A stretch of 64,000 nucleotides of DNA. It comes from Vitellaria paradoxa. Lineage: Eukaryota > Streptophyta > Magnoliopsida > Ericales > Sapotaceae. The position numbers and the translations under genes were made by a program. Where the stretch lies: assembly GCA_019916065.1 (NCBI GenBank), contig CM034241.1, positions 16,407,228-16,471,227 on the forward strand. Reading direction: 5' to 3'. Of this stretch, positions 48,013 to 60,244 are shown piece after piece. The notes beneath the pieces are model-generated. The model had not been told where the DNA came from, made no database searches, and saw only the letters and a list, made by a program, of their open reading frames with translations. The first letter of the stretch is position 1; each line of letters starts with the position of its first letter.

Positions 48013-48075
48013 ACTACACTCACCAATACATGCTTAGCCACATAGTTCTAAAAGAATTCAGTGCCCACATGGCAC
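48013..48075 (-). mobile_element. resumption of the second Cassandra LTR
   Basis: ACTACACTCACC, ACATGCTTAGCC and TAGTTCTAAAAGAATTCAG continue, in order, the antisense 5S-like block interrupted at 22,892. The segment is truncated soon after. Confidence 0.75.
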
Positions 48076-49874
48076 TTGCTAAAGTTACAGATGTAGAAAC
48101 TAAAGAAACCAAAAAACCTCTTACCAATTTGTTTAATTTTTTTTATTATGAAACTTCGAAAGTCCATATCTTAAGTTTCAAGATGTTGATTTTAAGAAAT
48201 AAACTTTGGGATGACCTAAGCTTGATCCTGGTATAAAGATATTTAAAGAAATCTATCTCGAGAAATCCAAAAGATATCCTAAGCAGCATTTATGGATACT
48301 AAAACTTCTTAAAAATATATACCTTGAAATTTCCTAAGTAGTTGGAAGACATCATAATTTGATCCGAGATGTTAGAGATTGACTTGAACCTTCCCCAAGC
48401 AAGACTAGAGCATGTCCTGAAGGCCAAAAGGCCCGAGGGCTACCCTTTTGCATGTCAATATGCACTCTAGCCATGGAAAATAGCTAGGCATCCCCTTATT
48501 TTCCATGACTAGATGCCTTTATGTCATTTAATATAACTCACCCTTATCTCTTTATGTATTTTTGGCTAGGTCCGAAGGACCATTATACCATCAACACTTT
48601 GAGCATCTTCCAAACTCTATAAATAGGAGGCTTCTATAGTTCACTTTCCATGACCTACCACAACTGAACACCACTTAAAGCTACACTTAATGAGTATTTA
48701 AAAAAGTCTTGAAGTATTCAAACCATTCCAAGTGAAGTTCTTATATTAAAGGCAATATCAACACATTAGTATCATTACTTTGTCCAACTATGCACTTTGA
48801 TACAAATATTTGTGTAACCTTTGAATGATCACATAACTAGGATATCCAATTCTATGTTATCTTATTAGAACCCTAGGCAACAAGAAGGTCCTAAGCACAC
48901 AAGTCATTTGGAGGTCAATTTTGACACTTGAAGTTAAGACCTCAGTGGTTGATGGTTAGGTTGACTTGAGATAATGAAGGACATACGTATCTAGTTATAC
49001 CATGCTATGCCATGTTAGAATAGACTATACATGTATCTTGCACCCACTTGAGTTGACATTGATTATAGAAGTGAAGGCTTGATTGTATCTAGAGAATTCA
49101 CCAGAGTGATTGAAAAATTCAGAGGCTCAGATGCCTTAAGATTAGCTAAACCTTTAATCCTAAGTTCTGTTCCCACAATAGATATTTGTCATACATCTTG
49201 AATTGTCATCTATGCTAGGCGTTAATACTAGAAGCTAAACTTATATTATAACAAACATGGTCATGAACACTACACATTCTATTGTACATAAGTTGCTTGG
49301 CCTTTATATAGAAGCCAGATCCCTCGACCTTCACCAAGGCCATTAGGCTCCCGTAATAGAAGCCCTAGTCACTGGACCACCATGAACTACTAGGTCTTTG
49401 ATTATATAAGGCCTGAGCCAAGTATCCTTATATTACTAACTCACTGAAGTCCTAAAAGTTGAGTTAAGTGTGGCATAAGGCACTGACTAACCCTGAAGTT
49501 TGAATTAGGTGAGGAATTAGACACCAAGTCTCTAAAGCTTGACCTAGATGTAGAATAGGACACCAAATTATTAAAGTCTTAAAGCTCGAACCAGGTGTCA
49601 TTTATAATGCTAGTTCATTAATGCTCGACCTAGGTGTGGGATAGGACACTAAGTTAAGGAAATTCTCTAAAACAGGACTAAATATGAAATAAGACATTAA
49701 TTCACTAATGCTGAGTTAGGTGTGGAATAAGACACTAACTTACCCTAAAACCCAAACTAGGTTTGGAATAGAACACTAGTGCATTGAAGCCCAAGCTAGG
49801 TATGGAATAAAACATCGAGTTACTAGACTTGCTAAAGCTTGACTTCAGTGTAGAATAAGATGCAAAGTCTCTAT
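48076..49874 (+). mobile_element. copy of the long CATG-zone LTR family, truncated
   Basis: Shares ordered words with 24.3-26.2 kb: GAGCATGTCCTGAAGGCC, a TATA-like CTCTATAAATAGGAGG near 48,618, ACCATGCTATGCCATG near 48,999, TTGAATTGTCATCTATG near 49,199, and a degenerate array of GTGTGGAATAAGACACTAA units (about 49,440-49,870). The start is obscured and the end is cut by an LTR at 49,875. Confidence 0.6.
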
Positions 49875-50970
49875 TGTAATGACTGTACTTTTATATATAT
49901 TATTTTATCCATTATACATGAAGTTGTTGCTTAATATATTGTTTGATGTGATTAATTTAATGTATAGTTGATTCAGTTGTTGGTGTTCGAGTCGGGTTTT
50001 TATCATACTAGAGTGGAATGTCAAATTGAACCTTGAGTTATTTTGTCTACACCAAGATGGCCTTCACTGTATGCACGCCCATTCTTCTCCCATGCACACA
50101 GCTTGTCCCAGTTGTCAGTGCAATTTACATTGTTTTCTAGTTTTTAGTTAAAGTTTGTATATTATTTAATGGTTACCTCCTAGCCCATCTAGCCTAACCC
50201 CTTAGCCTCACCAACCTTGTCATCTCAATCCATTTGGATCCCTATTCATTCATGGTGAAGGATCCATTGTTTATATATGTATGTGAGGTGTATTTGGGGA
50301 ATTTTATAGAAAATCTAAAGTTGGGAGGTGAGTTGTGAAAATGAGGTTATGTGGAGTGTGTTGTGACTTTTAGTTGGGTGGTAAGGTCATTTGGTTCGTT
50401 ATGGTTGAGTTCTGACATTCCCAAAGCTTTCTCGAGTCATTTTGCTCTTCGTCTGACCAACTTGAGGTAGGAAAAATTAATTTCTAATTGCATTTGGTTT
50501 ATATTGATGCTTACAGTAGGTTTGATATTATATATTATGTAAGATATGTTCGATACTGAAATTCAAATAGTTATTATATGTATATATATGTGAATTGAGG
50601 AGGAAGATAATAAATAGTAACTTGCAGTCTTGTTAAACCATTGATAGAATGGTAAACTAATGTTGTGGTTGTCTTTGAACACTAATAAGGACTAAAAATG
50701 CATATAAAAATTAATCAAAATGGTTTGGATATGAAAGAAGTGAACTGGAAAAAAGGGAAGGCAAAAATAAAGTATGATAGATTGATGTTTTAGGTTGTTT
50801 GTAGTGTGCACGCCTATTCAGAGGCTATGCACATGACTTGAATTTTGGCACCCCATAAGCACGAATATGGAGCCCTCGTGTGCACACTTTGACTAGATGG
50901 CTACTGTGCATACGAGACTCAGTCTCGTGTGTGTATTATAAGGATAGAACTTGCATGCTGAGACGACAGG
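49875..50970 (+). repeat. Del/Tekay-like LTR, 5' part only
   Basis: Begins TGTAATGACTGTAC and has CTTGAGGTAGGAA at 50,461 and a GC-rich list at about 50,800-50,930. It is interrupted at 50,971 by an inverted repeat element. Its right part was not found in the window. Confidence 0.6.
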
Positions 50971-53443
50971 TGCAGATCATGAGTCTTTATTGTGACATGG
51001 TGCATCTGAGATTGTTCAAATATGAAAAAATATGTTTTGTTTGAAATAGGGCCTTTGATTACAAAGATTACGAGTCGTCACCCAACACTTTCAAAATGGG
51101 TGCATTGAGAAATCCAAGTTTTAGTTTAAGTTGAAAAGTGTTTTGATTTACATTTTTGAAATTGTGACAAAGGCCCATTTTTAGTGACTCTCGACCTCTC
51201 TGTGCAATAAGAGATAGTGGGCTTGGGGGTCTGGTTGTGCATGGAAATCGTTACTTTTAGATACCTAGGGATATATAAAGTCACTTTCCACTATTTCCAA
51301 TCGTAATCTCACAAAATAATGTTCTGATTTATAATGTTCAATGCATATGATGTGTGAATATTAGGCTTTTAAGCCTAACTCGTGTGTACAAGTGTAGTGT
51401 AATGCTACTGATGTGGTAGTGATTCACCCTCGGGGGTTCTATATACTGGTTTGACTCTAAATGCCGTTTAAATGTTAATTCTGTTTCTGGTGCCCATTGG
51501 GAACATTGTAAAAGATAAATCCCACTAGGATGAGACTTGCATTAAGGTGTTGTATAAAATCTGGTGTGAGGATGTACGTAATCTTTTTAAACGTGTGTGT
51601 GCTAGGAATGAAGTGTGTATTGAAATATGGTCTATAAAGACTGAGGCGATTGGACTCATATTATGTGCTTGAGCTTCCAACGTACCTTGTGAAGGGATCA
51701 GGTCAGTGTAGTTTAGACCTAAGTTGTTCGAACTATATGTTGGTGTGATGTAACTAGTATGCAGATGTAAGAGCCTTGCTTTTAGTGTAAGTTAGCAGCT
51801 CCCGCAAATGGTCTATGAAGACTGTGGTGACCGAACTCAAGCTATTTGCTTGAGCTACCTACATACCTTGTTAATGGATTAGGTTAACTAGCTCTAATTT
51901 AACGCCTCGTGTAGATGTATACGTAGATGCCAGCATGATCAGAATGCCATAAATGGAAAACCAATTGGCCTTAAACATTATGAGCCACATCATCGGCCAG
52001 GGTAGGCTAAAAATATGAGAAAGTAATTAATGGGTTCAATGTTATGTAAAGGATTAATGTAATGGAACTTTGTTCCTAAATTGGGATGAAGAAGAGCCTA
52101 ACTCTAGGCTAGTATTAGGAGTAACTGCCTTCGTATTGGTCTAAGTGTGAGAGCCTATCTCTAAGATTGAAATGGAAGTTAGTGCCTTGCACATAACTTT
52201 GGAAGAGAGCTTCGCTCCAAATGATAAAAGATAGCTAACACCTCGTGCTTAACTTGGAAAAGGAGCCTTGCTCCTAATGGAAGAGATAGTTAGCACCTTA
52301 TGTGTAACTAGGAAATAGAGCCTTGTTCTGGGTGATAAGAAATAGCTAGTGCCTCGCATATAAATGGGAAAAGGAGCCTAACTCTAAATGAGAAAAAACA
52401 GTTAGCACCTTGCGCATAACTGGAGAAAGGAGCTTCACTCTGATGAGGAGATCAACTCCAAGGGTGCGCCTTGTATGTGTGAATGAGTGTTTATCATTTA
52501 GGAAAATGAACTCAGCTCTAATCAAGAGCTAAGTTCCTTATGATGATGCTCAAGGTCTGTGTGAAATAGCCTAGGAGCCTAATGTGATGCATTTAATATG
52601 TTAAGTATGTTATGGCATGCTGAATGTGATGATAATTTATATTCTATCATGGATGACAAAATCAAGAATGCATGCCAAATATATCTATGGGAGTCATGAC
52701 TTAGAAATCACCGGCTTTGAAACCATCGGCTTAGCCAATACTAAGTTATTCTAGTCTCTGAAGCCTGGCTTGCTCAGATGAATGCTCTAGATTGATAAGC
52801 GTTTGATTTTTAAGGTTGTGTCAACCCAAATGGGTGTGTGTTTGCATGTGTTGATGTATTCTAACATGTCAAGGCTTATGCAGGCATATTAAAACATAGT
52901 GTATGGCTTGTCATAATACGTGCTAGTATGGTAAAAGATGTCCTAGCATGTTATATCATGATATGTGATGATGACAAGACATGTTAGCATGGCATTACAT
53001 GATGATATGCCATGATAACATGGTGTAGCGTGGTAATGGCATGGTATAACATCATAATGCATCATGAAATCATGGTATGACATGTCATGATAACATATGA
53101 ACATGGCATAACATCGTAAAGATGATATGGCATGGTAAATATGATGTTTGATATGGGTTGACATGGCTTTATGATGTTGTGGCATGACTTGGTATTGTAG
53201 ACATGTTTTTTATGGCATGTAATGGCATGCAGTTGATGTTATGAAATGATATGACATGGTAGTATAATGTGGGCATGTCATATATATGTTGTTTGGAATT
53301 TTACCAAATTCTCTTAGGTAAATCTAGTCAATATCATACATCAAGCTCGGCCCAAACTTGAGTTATGATGCGGATGCCTTTCATTGATAGAGGATTTTTA
53401 TTTACATAATTAAAATTATTTTATGTTAATCATGCAAATAGTT
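50971..53443 (-). mobile_element. inverted partial copy of the long CATG-zone LTR
   Basis: The reverse complement matches 24.92-27.25 kb in order: CAATAAAGACTCATGA at the left edge, the GGCCTTTNTT and GGGGGTCTGG blocks, the 60-bp tandem units (about 52,150-52,450), the CATG zone (52,840-53,285), and a final AAATAATTTTAATTATG near 53,415. It lacks the first 1.5 kb of the family, including the TATA region. Confidence 0.7.
52840..53285. repeat. second CATG-dense zone
   Basis: Variants of ATGGCATGGTAT, GACATGTTAGCATGGC and TGATATGCCATGATAAC recur through the zone. It is the inverted counterpart of 25,075-25,500. Confidence 0.75.
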
Positions 53444-54407
53444 AGTAGCAATCACCCTCAGACCCTCGGACTAGTCAGCGAAGTGGCAATCATAGTGCAA
53501 CAAGGATCTTCATCTACGTGGAGAATTTTGACCATAATAGTAAGGATTTTATTTATCTTGTTTATATTGATTATTGTTGCATGCTTGCTTAATTATTTAT
53601 CCTTTTATTGTGTTAATAACTGGGAAAATATGGTTAATTGGATAATAACTTGTTGGTTGTGTTTTGATTTCACATATTTGAAATTCCAAGGCTAGTATGT
53701 ATATGTGCAACTAGAGAGTAAAAATAATTTCTAAGTTTTAATTTAAAATATTTTTCTTAAATTAAAGGAATTTGAAATTTTATTATTGCATGAATATTGG
53801 TTACTTGTGTAGGGATTTTGAATTTATTAGATGATCAAACACAAGTTTATATCCTTCAAAAATGTTTTTAAATAACTAAGTGGGAGAGGGAGTTTATTAT
53901 GTACAAATCCCATGGTTCCATCACTTGCTTATACATGAGGTACTTAATTTCACGTGTTGGCTTTAGTATCCTCCTCCCTCTCGGATGAAATTGATTACTA
54001 GCTCACCAAGAATAATCCCTAGTAATTGCTAATGTTAGAATACCTCTCCATTTGAGGGATCCACCATAGGACAATGGATCTAGGATTGAGTGATGGTATA
54101 CAATTAGATATAAATATTAGTATCCTCCCCATCGGAGTCACTGCTAATATTTATATGACCAAATTTTGTCAACTATTTAATTTTGCTTGGCATGTTTCTT
54201 TTGCCTAGATAGTAAAATTAATATGTTTTACCTTTCTAGATAAATGATGAATAGTAGTCGTCCTCCTATCGAGGCACGCTATTCATGATGTTCAAGGCCA
54301 CTGGTGAATCCTTTTATTTATAATGGTTGAGGGGCCCTATATATAATTTGGATTCAAAGTTTATTGCTCATTGTACCTTATTTAATATATATACAATTCT
54401 TAAGATT
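53444..54407 (+). other. leader region upstream of the plus-strand copia gag
   Basis: Contains TAAGTGGGAGAGGGAG (53,877) and TAGTATCCTCC twice (53,963 and 54,118) in similar surroundings. No LTR matching the downstream one was recognised, so the 5' LTR is absent or too diverged. Confidence 0.4.
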
Positions 54408-55290
54408 AAAATGTCTTCTTTCAATCCATTTGTTGTGATACTCAAAGAAAATAAATTGATTAGTCCTAATTATATTGGTTGGAAGAGAATCCTGGATATA
54501 GTCTTGACTATAAAGGGGTACAAGTTTATCCTCACTCAGGTTTGTCCTCTAGAACCTGATGAGAGGGCTATCAATGAAGAGTCCAAGGCTTACTAGAAGT
54601 GGATTAAGGCTTATGAGATGGCACAATGTTACATTTTGGCTTTTATGTGAAATGTTTTGCAACATCAGTATCAGTTTATGTCCACCACCTATGACATGAT
54701 GTTGAAACTAAAAGAAATGTTTGGGGATCAAAGTCATCTAGTTAGGCAGTCTGCAATGAAAGACCTGATGAACACATCTATGGCTAAGGCAAAACCTCTG
54801 AGGGATCATGTTTTAAAGATGATTAGTATTCTGAATGAGCTGGAGATCCTTCGAGTTGAGAGTAGCGGGGAAACCTAAGCTGATATCATTCTCCAGTCCC
54901 TACCTACATCTTTTAAGCAGTTCTGCCTAAATTATTCTATAAACAAGTTGGATTATGCACTGGCAGAGCTACTTAAAGAACTTCAGGTAGTAAAAAGTTT
55001 CATTAGGAAGCTAGCCATTGCTATGGTTACTAAAAAAGGTTCTTTTTCAAAGTCTCACACTAAGAAGAAGAAAAAGGTTCAGAAATAAAAATTGCAGCAG
55101 CCGCAACAGCCCAATGGGGAGAAAAAAAAAAAGACAAGTGCTTCGTTTGCAAGGAGCCAGGTCATTGGAAGCAGCAATGTCCAGTTTGGCTTGCCAGGAA
55201 ACTAGCAAGAAATATATCTCATCCACTTATAGCTTAAACTTATTTAGTGGTGTCATCTACCAGTAACTGGTGTGTAGATACAGGAGTCAC
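54408..55290 (+). pseudogene. copia gag and start of protease
   Basis: The frame begins MSSFNPFVVILKENKLI and continues YIGWKRILDIVL, a typical copia gag N-terminus. It is broken by stops after about 62 codons and at several later points. ALKLKEMFGD-type sequence (LKLKEMFGDQSHLVRQSAMK) marks the UBN2-like gag core at 54,690-54,760. A CCHC zinc knuckle, CFVCKEPGHWKQQC, is intact at 55,139-55,180. The protease active site NWCVDTGVTNHVC follows at about 55,266-55,305 in the same frame as the knuckle. Gag would package element RNA. This copy cannot be translated through. Confidence 0.85.
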
Positions 55291-55469
55291 TAATCATGTT
55301 TGCAGTCTTTATAAGGGTTCCAGCAAACCCGGTAGCTAAGTAATGGGGAGATCTATATATTTCTGGGAGATGGCATGAGAGTGTCAGTTGTCACAGTGGG
55401 AGATGTTCATTTTTCAATAGAGATAGGATTTTAACATGGAAAGATAGCCTTTGTACACCTTTAATTAGA

Positions 55470-58112
55470 ATGAATTTAATTTCAGTTTGTACGTTGGTTG
55501 ATAATGGATATTTAGTTTATTTTAATGACACCATTGTTATTAAGAAAAATAAACATTTTATCTGTTTTGGTACAATGGTGGATGGTCCTTATATTATTAA
55601 TCCTGTTTTTCCCACAGTGCAACTAAATGAATTGAATAACACTAATAGACCTTATAGGAGAAAGGATCCTTCTAAGATGAGCCCAATTTATCTTTGGCAC
55701 TCGTGCCTAGGTCATATAAATCTGAGACAGATTTCAAGACTGGTTCAAGATGGACCATTAGGTTCATTGAAAGTAGAAACACTACCAGCCTGTGAATTTT
55801 GCCTAAAAGGAAAAATAACCAAGCGGCCCTTCTTGGCCAAAGGCAATAGAGCTAAGGAGCTATTAGAGTTGGTCCACTCTATTTGTATGGCCCTATAAAC
55901 ATCTAGGCTGGAGGTGGTTCTGAGTATTTTGTCACTTTTATTGATGTTTACTCAAGGTATTGGTACATTTATCTTATGCACCATAAGTTTGAATGCTTTG
56001 AGAAATTCAGGGTGTTTAAGGCAAAAATGAAGAACCGTCATGGTAAATGTATCAAAACACTACGTTCTGATTGTGGTAGCGAGTACCTCTTAAGAGAGTT
56101 CACAAATTACTTATCAGATGTTGGATTGAATCCCATTTGATTGCACCTATTACGCCACAACAAAATGGTGTAGTAGAAAGAAAGAATAAGACTATATGGT
56201 TTGATCTATGATGAGTTATTCAGACTTACTTATTTCGTTTTGGGGATATATATATTAAAGACAACTGAATACATTATGAACTTGGTACTACGAGGGATAT
56301 GCATTAGAGATAGCTGTATACATTCTAAACTTGGTACCTTCGATAGCCGCAGAACTATGGATTAGCCGTAAACCTATTCTAAGACATATTCGAGTTTGGG
56401 GTTGTCTAGCATATGTGCTAAAGGGAATGTGGATAAGTTGGAATCAAGGATAGATGTATGCTTCTTTGTTAGATGTCCTAGAAGAACGAAAGGTGATTTG
56501 TTTATTGTCCTAAGGATCAGAAGGTCATTGTTAGCACCAATGTCCGATTCTTAGAAGAGGACTATATTATGGACCACAAACTGAGAAGTAGAATTATTCT
56601 GGAAGAATTGAGAGGCAATGAAACTAGATAGGCTCATTCAATACCAGTAGTACAAGAAGAAACACCATAAGAAAATGAGTTCTCTAACTTCCCATTACCT
56701 CATCGTAGTGGGAGGAATATTATGGTACGGATACCATTAATGCACTGGTTTCACAACTAGGGTGGGTTCATGGTGCACAAGGATTAGAATCAGCGTAGTG
56801 TATCACTATTAGTACATAGTCACAGGTCGTGCCTCCTCATAGTGAGAGGCTTGTATGCCAACCTAATTAGTATATGTTCCTGAGAGAATCATATGATAGA
56901 ATTTTTGATGAACTGGATAGTGAACCCAGTAATGAAGCACTTTAGGATAAAGATGCAAATCTTTGGAAAAGGGCTATAAAATTAGAGATGAAGTCTATAT
57001 ACTCTAATCAGGTCTGGGATCTTGTAGAACCACCAAATTGGTAAAACCTATCAAATGCAAGTGGATCTATAAGAAGAGAGAAGCAGATAAGAAGGTGGAA
57101 ACCTTCAAGGCAAGGCTTATTGTGAAAGGTTTCACTCAGAAAGAAGACATCGATTATGAGGAAACTTTTTTGCTGATAGCTATGCTTAAGTTTATCTAGA
57201 TTCTTTTGTCCATCATAGCTCATTTCGATTATGAAATTTGGCAAATGGATGTCAAGATAACTTTTCTTAATGAAAGTCTTCATACGAAGTCCATTTATGG
57301 GCTTAAGCAGGCTTCTAGATCTTGGAATACTCATTTTGATCAAGCTATTACGTCTTATAGTTTTGATCACTGTCCTAATGAGTTTTGTGTGTACAAGAAG
57401 GCTGATAGAAATGCTTTGGTGCTGTTGGTACTTTATGTGACATCTTACTCATTGAAAATGAAGTGGGAGTGTTATCTTCGGTTAAGGTATGGCTATCTAG
57501 ACAGTTCGATATGAAGGATTTGGGAGAAGCAAGTCACATCTTAGGGATTATGATTTTGCGAGATCACAAGCAAAGGATGATATGCTTATTTTAAGCCACT
57601 TATATTGATATTACTCTCACCCAATTTAGCATGCATAATTTCAAGAAAGGGTTTCTCTATTTCAGGTATGGAATTTTTCTTTTTAAGGATTCGTGTCCTA
57701 AGATACTTGATGAGATAGAGAGCATGAAGGTAGCACCTTATGCATCTGCAGTTGGAAATGTCATATATGCTATGCTATGTACTGGACCTGACATTTGTTT
57801 TGCGATTGCATGGTAGCAGATTTTGGTCTAACCCTAGGCAAGAGCATTAGACTACAATAAAACATGTAATCAAGTACTTGAGAAGGACTAAAGATTACAA
57901 GTTGGTTTAGCAGGCAGATAGAATTGTACTAGGGTACATGGATTCAAACTTTCAGTCAGATAATGAATCTAAGAAATCAACCTTGGGAAATGTGATCACC
58001 CTAGGCGGTGGAGCTATTGGTTGGAGGAGTGTGAAGCAAACTTGTGTTACTGATTCCACAATGGAGGCCGAGTATGTGGCTACCTTAAAGAGCCTATTTG
58101 GCTTAAGAGTTT
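55470..58112 (+). pseudogene. copia pol: integrase, reverse transcriptase, RNase H (first part)
   Basis: The GAG-pre-integrase/HHCC domain is open at 55,470-55,898, with LWHSCLGHINLRQ and CEFCLKGK. The integrase core follows with FIDVYSRYWYIYL (near 55,940), LRSDCGSEYL (near 56,060) and QQNGVVERKNKT (near 56,160), so the acidic positions survive. RT begins near 56,960 and includes KCKWIYKKREADKK, FDYEIWQMDVKITFLN and YGLKQASRSWN. A small deletion at about 57,436-57,440 removes part of the catalytic Asp-Asp motif and shifts the frame. RNase H (57,938-58,112) has GWRSVKQTCVTDSTMEAEYV and stops at the insertion point of a younger copia. Several other stops are present. Confidence 0.88.
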
Positions 58113-58970
58113 TGAAAATACGTAATTTGCTGGTAAAAATCCCAATCAATCAACCACAATCACAGAATAACAGAAGGTGAGATAAACAAAATAAGGAAAC
58201 CCACAAAGGGAAACCTCAAACAAAATTTTTACTAAAATCAAACATTGGTTACAAACTCAAACTCTCGATAGATCGACTCCTTGACTCTATACTTTGTTGA
58301 CGTTTGCTCGACTCCTCGATTCACCAACTCCTTTAGCGAAAGCCCTTCGACTCCTCAAAGGCACGATACTGACTTTTCAGTAGCTTTGCTAAATTCTTAG
58401 CATGCCAAATCCTTAGCATGCCAAATCCTCAGTATTCACAAACTTCGAACCCGAATTCCTTCGGATTGAACACAAAACATGTTGGCTAAGTAATCGATAG
58501 AATAATTGAACTTTCAAGTTTCCAATCTCATGTGTATTCTCTCTATCTTTGACCTTGAAGATGTCCAGAGGATATATATAGACAAAACTGAGGCAGCTAC
58601 GGTTCGAAATAAGCTGAAAGTTGTGTCTCGCAGGAAGGGCGCACCTGCGGTCTTCCCGCGACCTTTAGAACAGTCTTCCTGCATGCCCATCTCTTCATGT
58701 TGTGCTCTCGGAACTATCAAAAAAAAATGTTGTGCTCTCGGGATTTTCCTACGCCAAACCGCGGCCTTCCCACGGACTTCCTACGTAAATCAGTCCTGGC
58801 ACTTGTTTAACTTCTATAGGACTTCCAGCCATTATGGAAACAGTTTTTCTGAGGCCTTTTAGAATTCTATTTGACTTAAGACTCTGGTGTCTTAGCCTAT
58901 ACTAAGTCTAAAAGTACAAACACTTTTCTTTGATCATGGTTTTGTCAATTTACAATATTTGGTCTTAACA
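58113..58970 (-). repeat. 3' LTR of the nested gag-only copia
   Basis: 858 bp, 42 bp longer than its partner. The extra length comes partly from short local duplications: TTAGCATGCCAAATCC is doubled near 58,398-58,430, and TGTTGTGCTCTCGG occurs at 58,699 and 58,728. The plus-strand ends are TGAAAATACG and GGTCTTAACA. Confidence 0.92.
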
Positions 58971-58983
58971 ATCTCCCCCTTTG

Positions 58984-60240
58984 GCAATTCCATGTCAAAA
59001 CCAAAAAAAATAGTACAATTAAGCTCATCCTAGATTAAGGCCTTAGTAAAATTGTCATCCATCAACTTGTTCCAATTGTTTAACCATACATCCATCAACA
59101 TGTTCCAATTGTTAACATGAATGGCTACACACTTAAGCAAACTAATCAAGGCATCATGTGGAATAAACGAATTAAATGAAGCTATAACAAAAAATGAAAC
59201 AAAATATTCTCTCCCTTAATAAACAAAATTCTTTTCAAGCATTCTCCCCCTTAGTTAACTATATTTTTTTTAAATTCTTGCCATAAATTATTCTCCCTCT
59301 TTTTGACATGAATTGACAAAAAATAAGGTATAACGTGTATTCTTGATCGAGTCATTCCAAGTTCTATTTTCCCAAACACAAAACGAAACATAGTTTCAAA
59401 ATTTTGACCATACATAAATAGTAACAAATAAAAATTCCAAGAATCACCCTACTATTTATGTCATGAGTTGTTTACACATGTCATACCAATGGTCAAATGC
59501 CTGTGCGGTGTGTGAAATGAAGTTTAAGTGCAACATGATTAATATTCTTCACATACTCGCATGAATTTTAAAGTTGCTCCTTTTGGACCTTGAATTGAAT
59601 TGAGTAAGATATGCAGTGTTAGCTCTTCGACTAGTTTCTCCTCAATTCATTGTTTTCAACTAAACACCAAGATATGTATATTAACATCCACCAATTTTAT
59701 TTTTATTTTTATTTTTTTTGGTGGCTTTCACACACTTATGGGTAGGTAGCATTCTTCTTGTGTCATCAAACCCAGAGGTTGGTTATTTTGATAACCTGCA
59801 CGTCAATAGGCTAGCTGCACTCTATCCCATTGGTAGCCTTTCCAAGTGATTTTTTATGTAAACTCAAAAGCAACCAATAGTCAAAAAAGGAAAATTTATT
59901 AAACCAATTGGGAGGTGAAAAATATTTCTAATGATGTACTAAACTTCATGCAATTACAATTGGCACACCACTACTATGACAAGGAACAACAAAACATAGG
60001 ATTCAGGTTTATTAAGCAATTTAAATTTATGACTACTATGTATATCAACAATTTTAATCTTGTGATTTTGAAGTGTGTATGAGGTAATAGAGCATGCACG
60101 AATATCATAAAGCATAACATTGCACCAAAACAATTTTTAATTATCTTAAAAGAAATTAAAAAGTATCTAATTTATAAGATTTCACAGAACTAGGTAAGAA
60201 TATAACAATGACGCATAGCCTAGTTCATAAAAAAAAAAAA
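58984..60240. other. non-coding interior of the nested copia
   Basis: About 1.26 kb between the polypurine tract and the last gag remnant, where pol would be expected. No protein similarity is seen on either strand. Confidence 0.55.
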
Positions 60241-60244
60241 AATT

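Noticed and set aside
53444..54407. 5' LTR of the outer copia
   Set aside because: I could not align it to the sequence after 63,449; shared words are too few.
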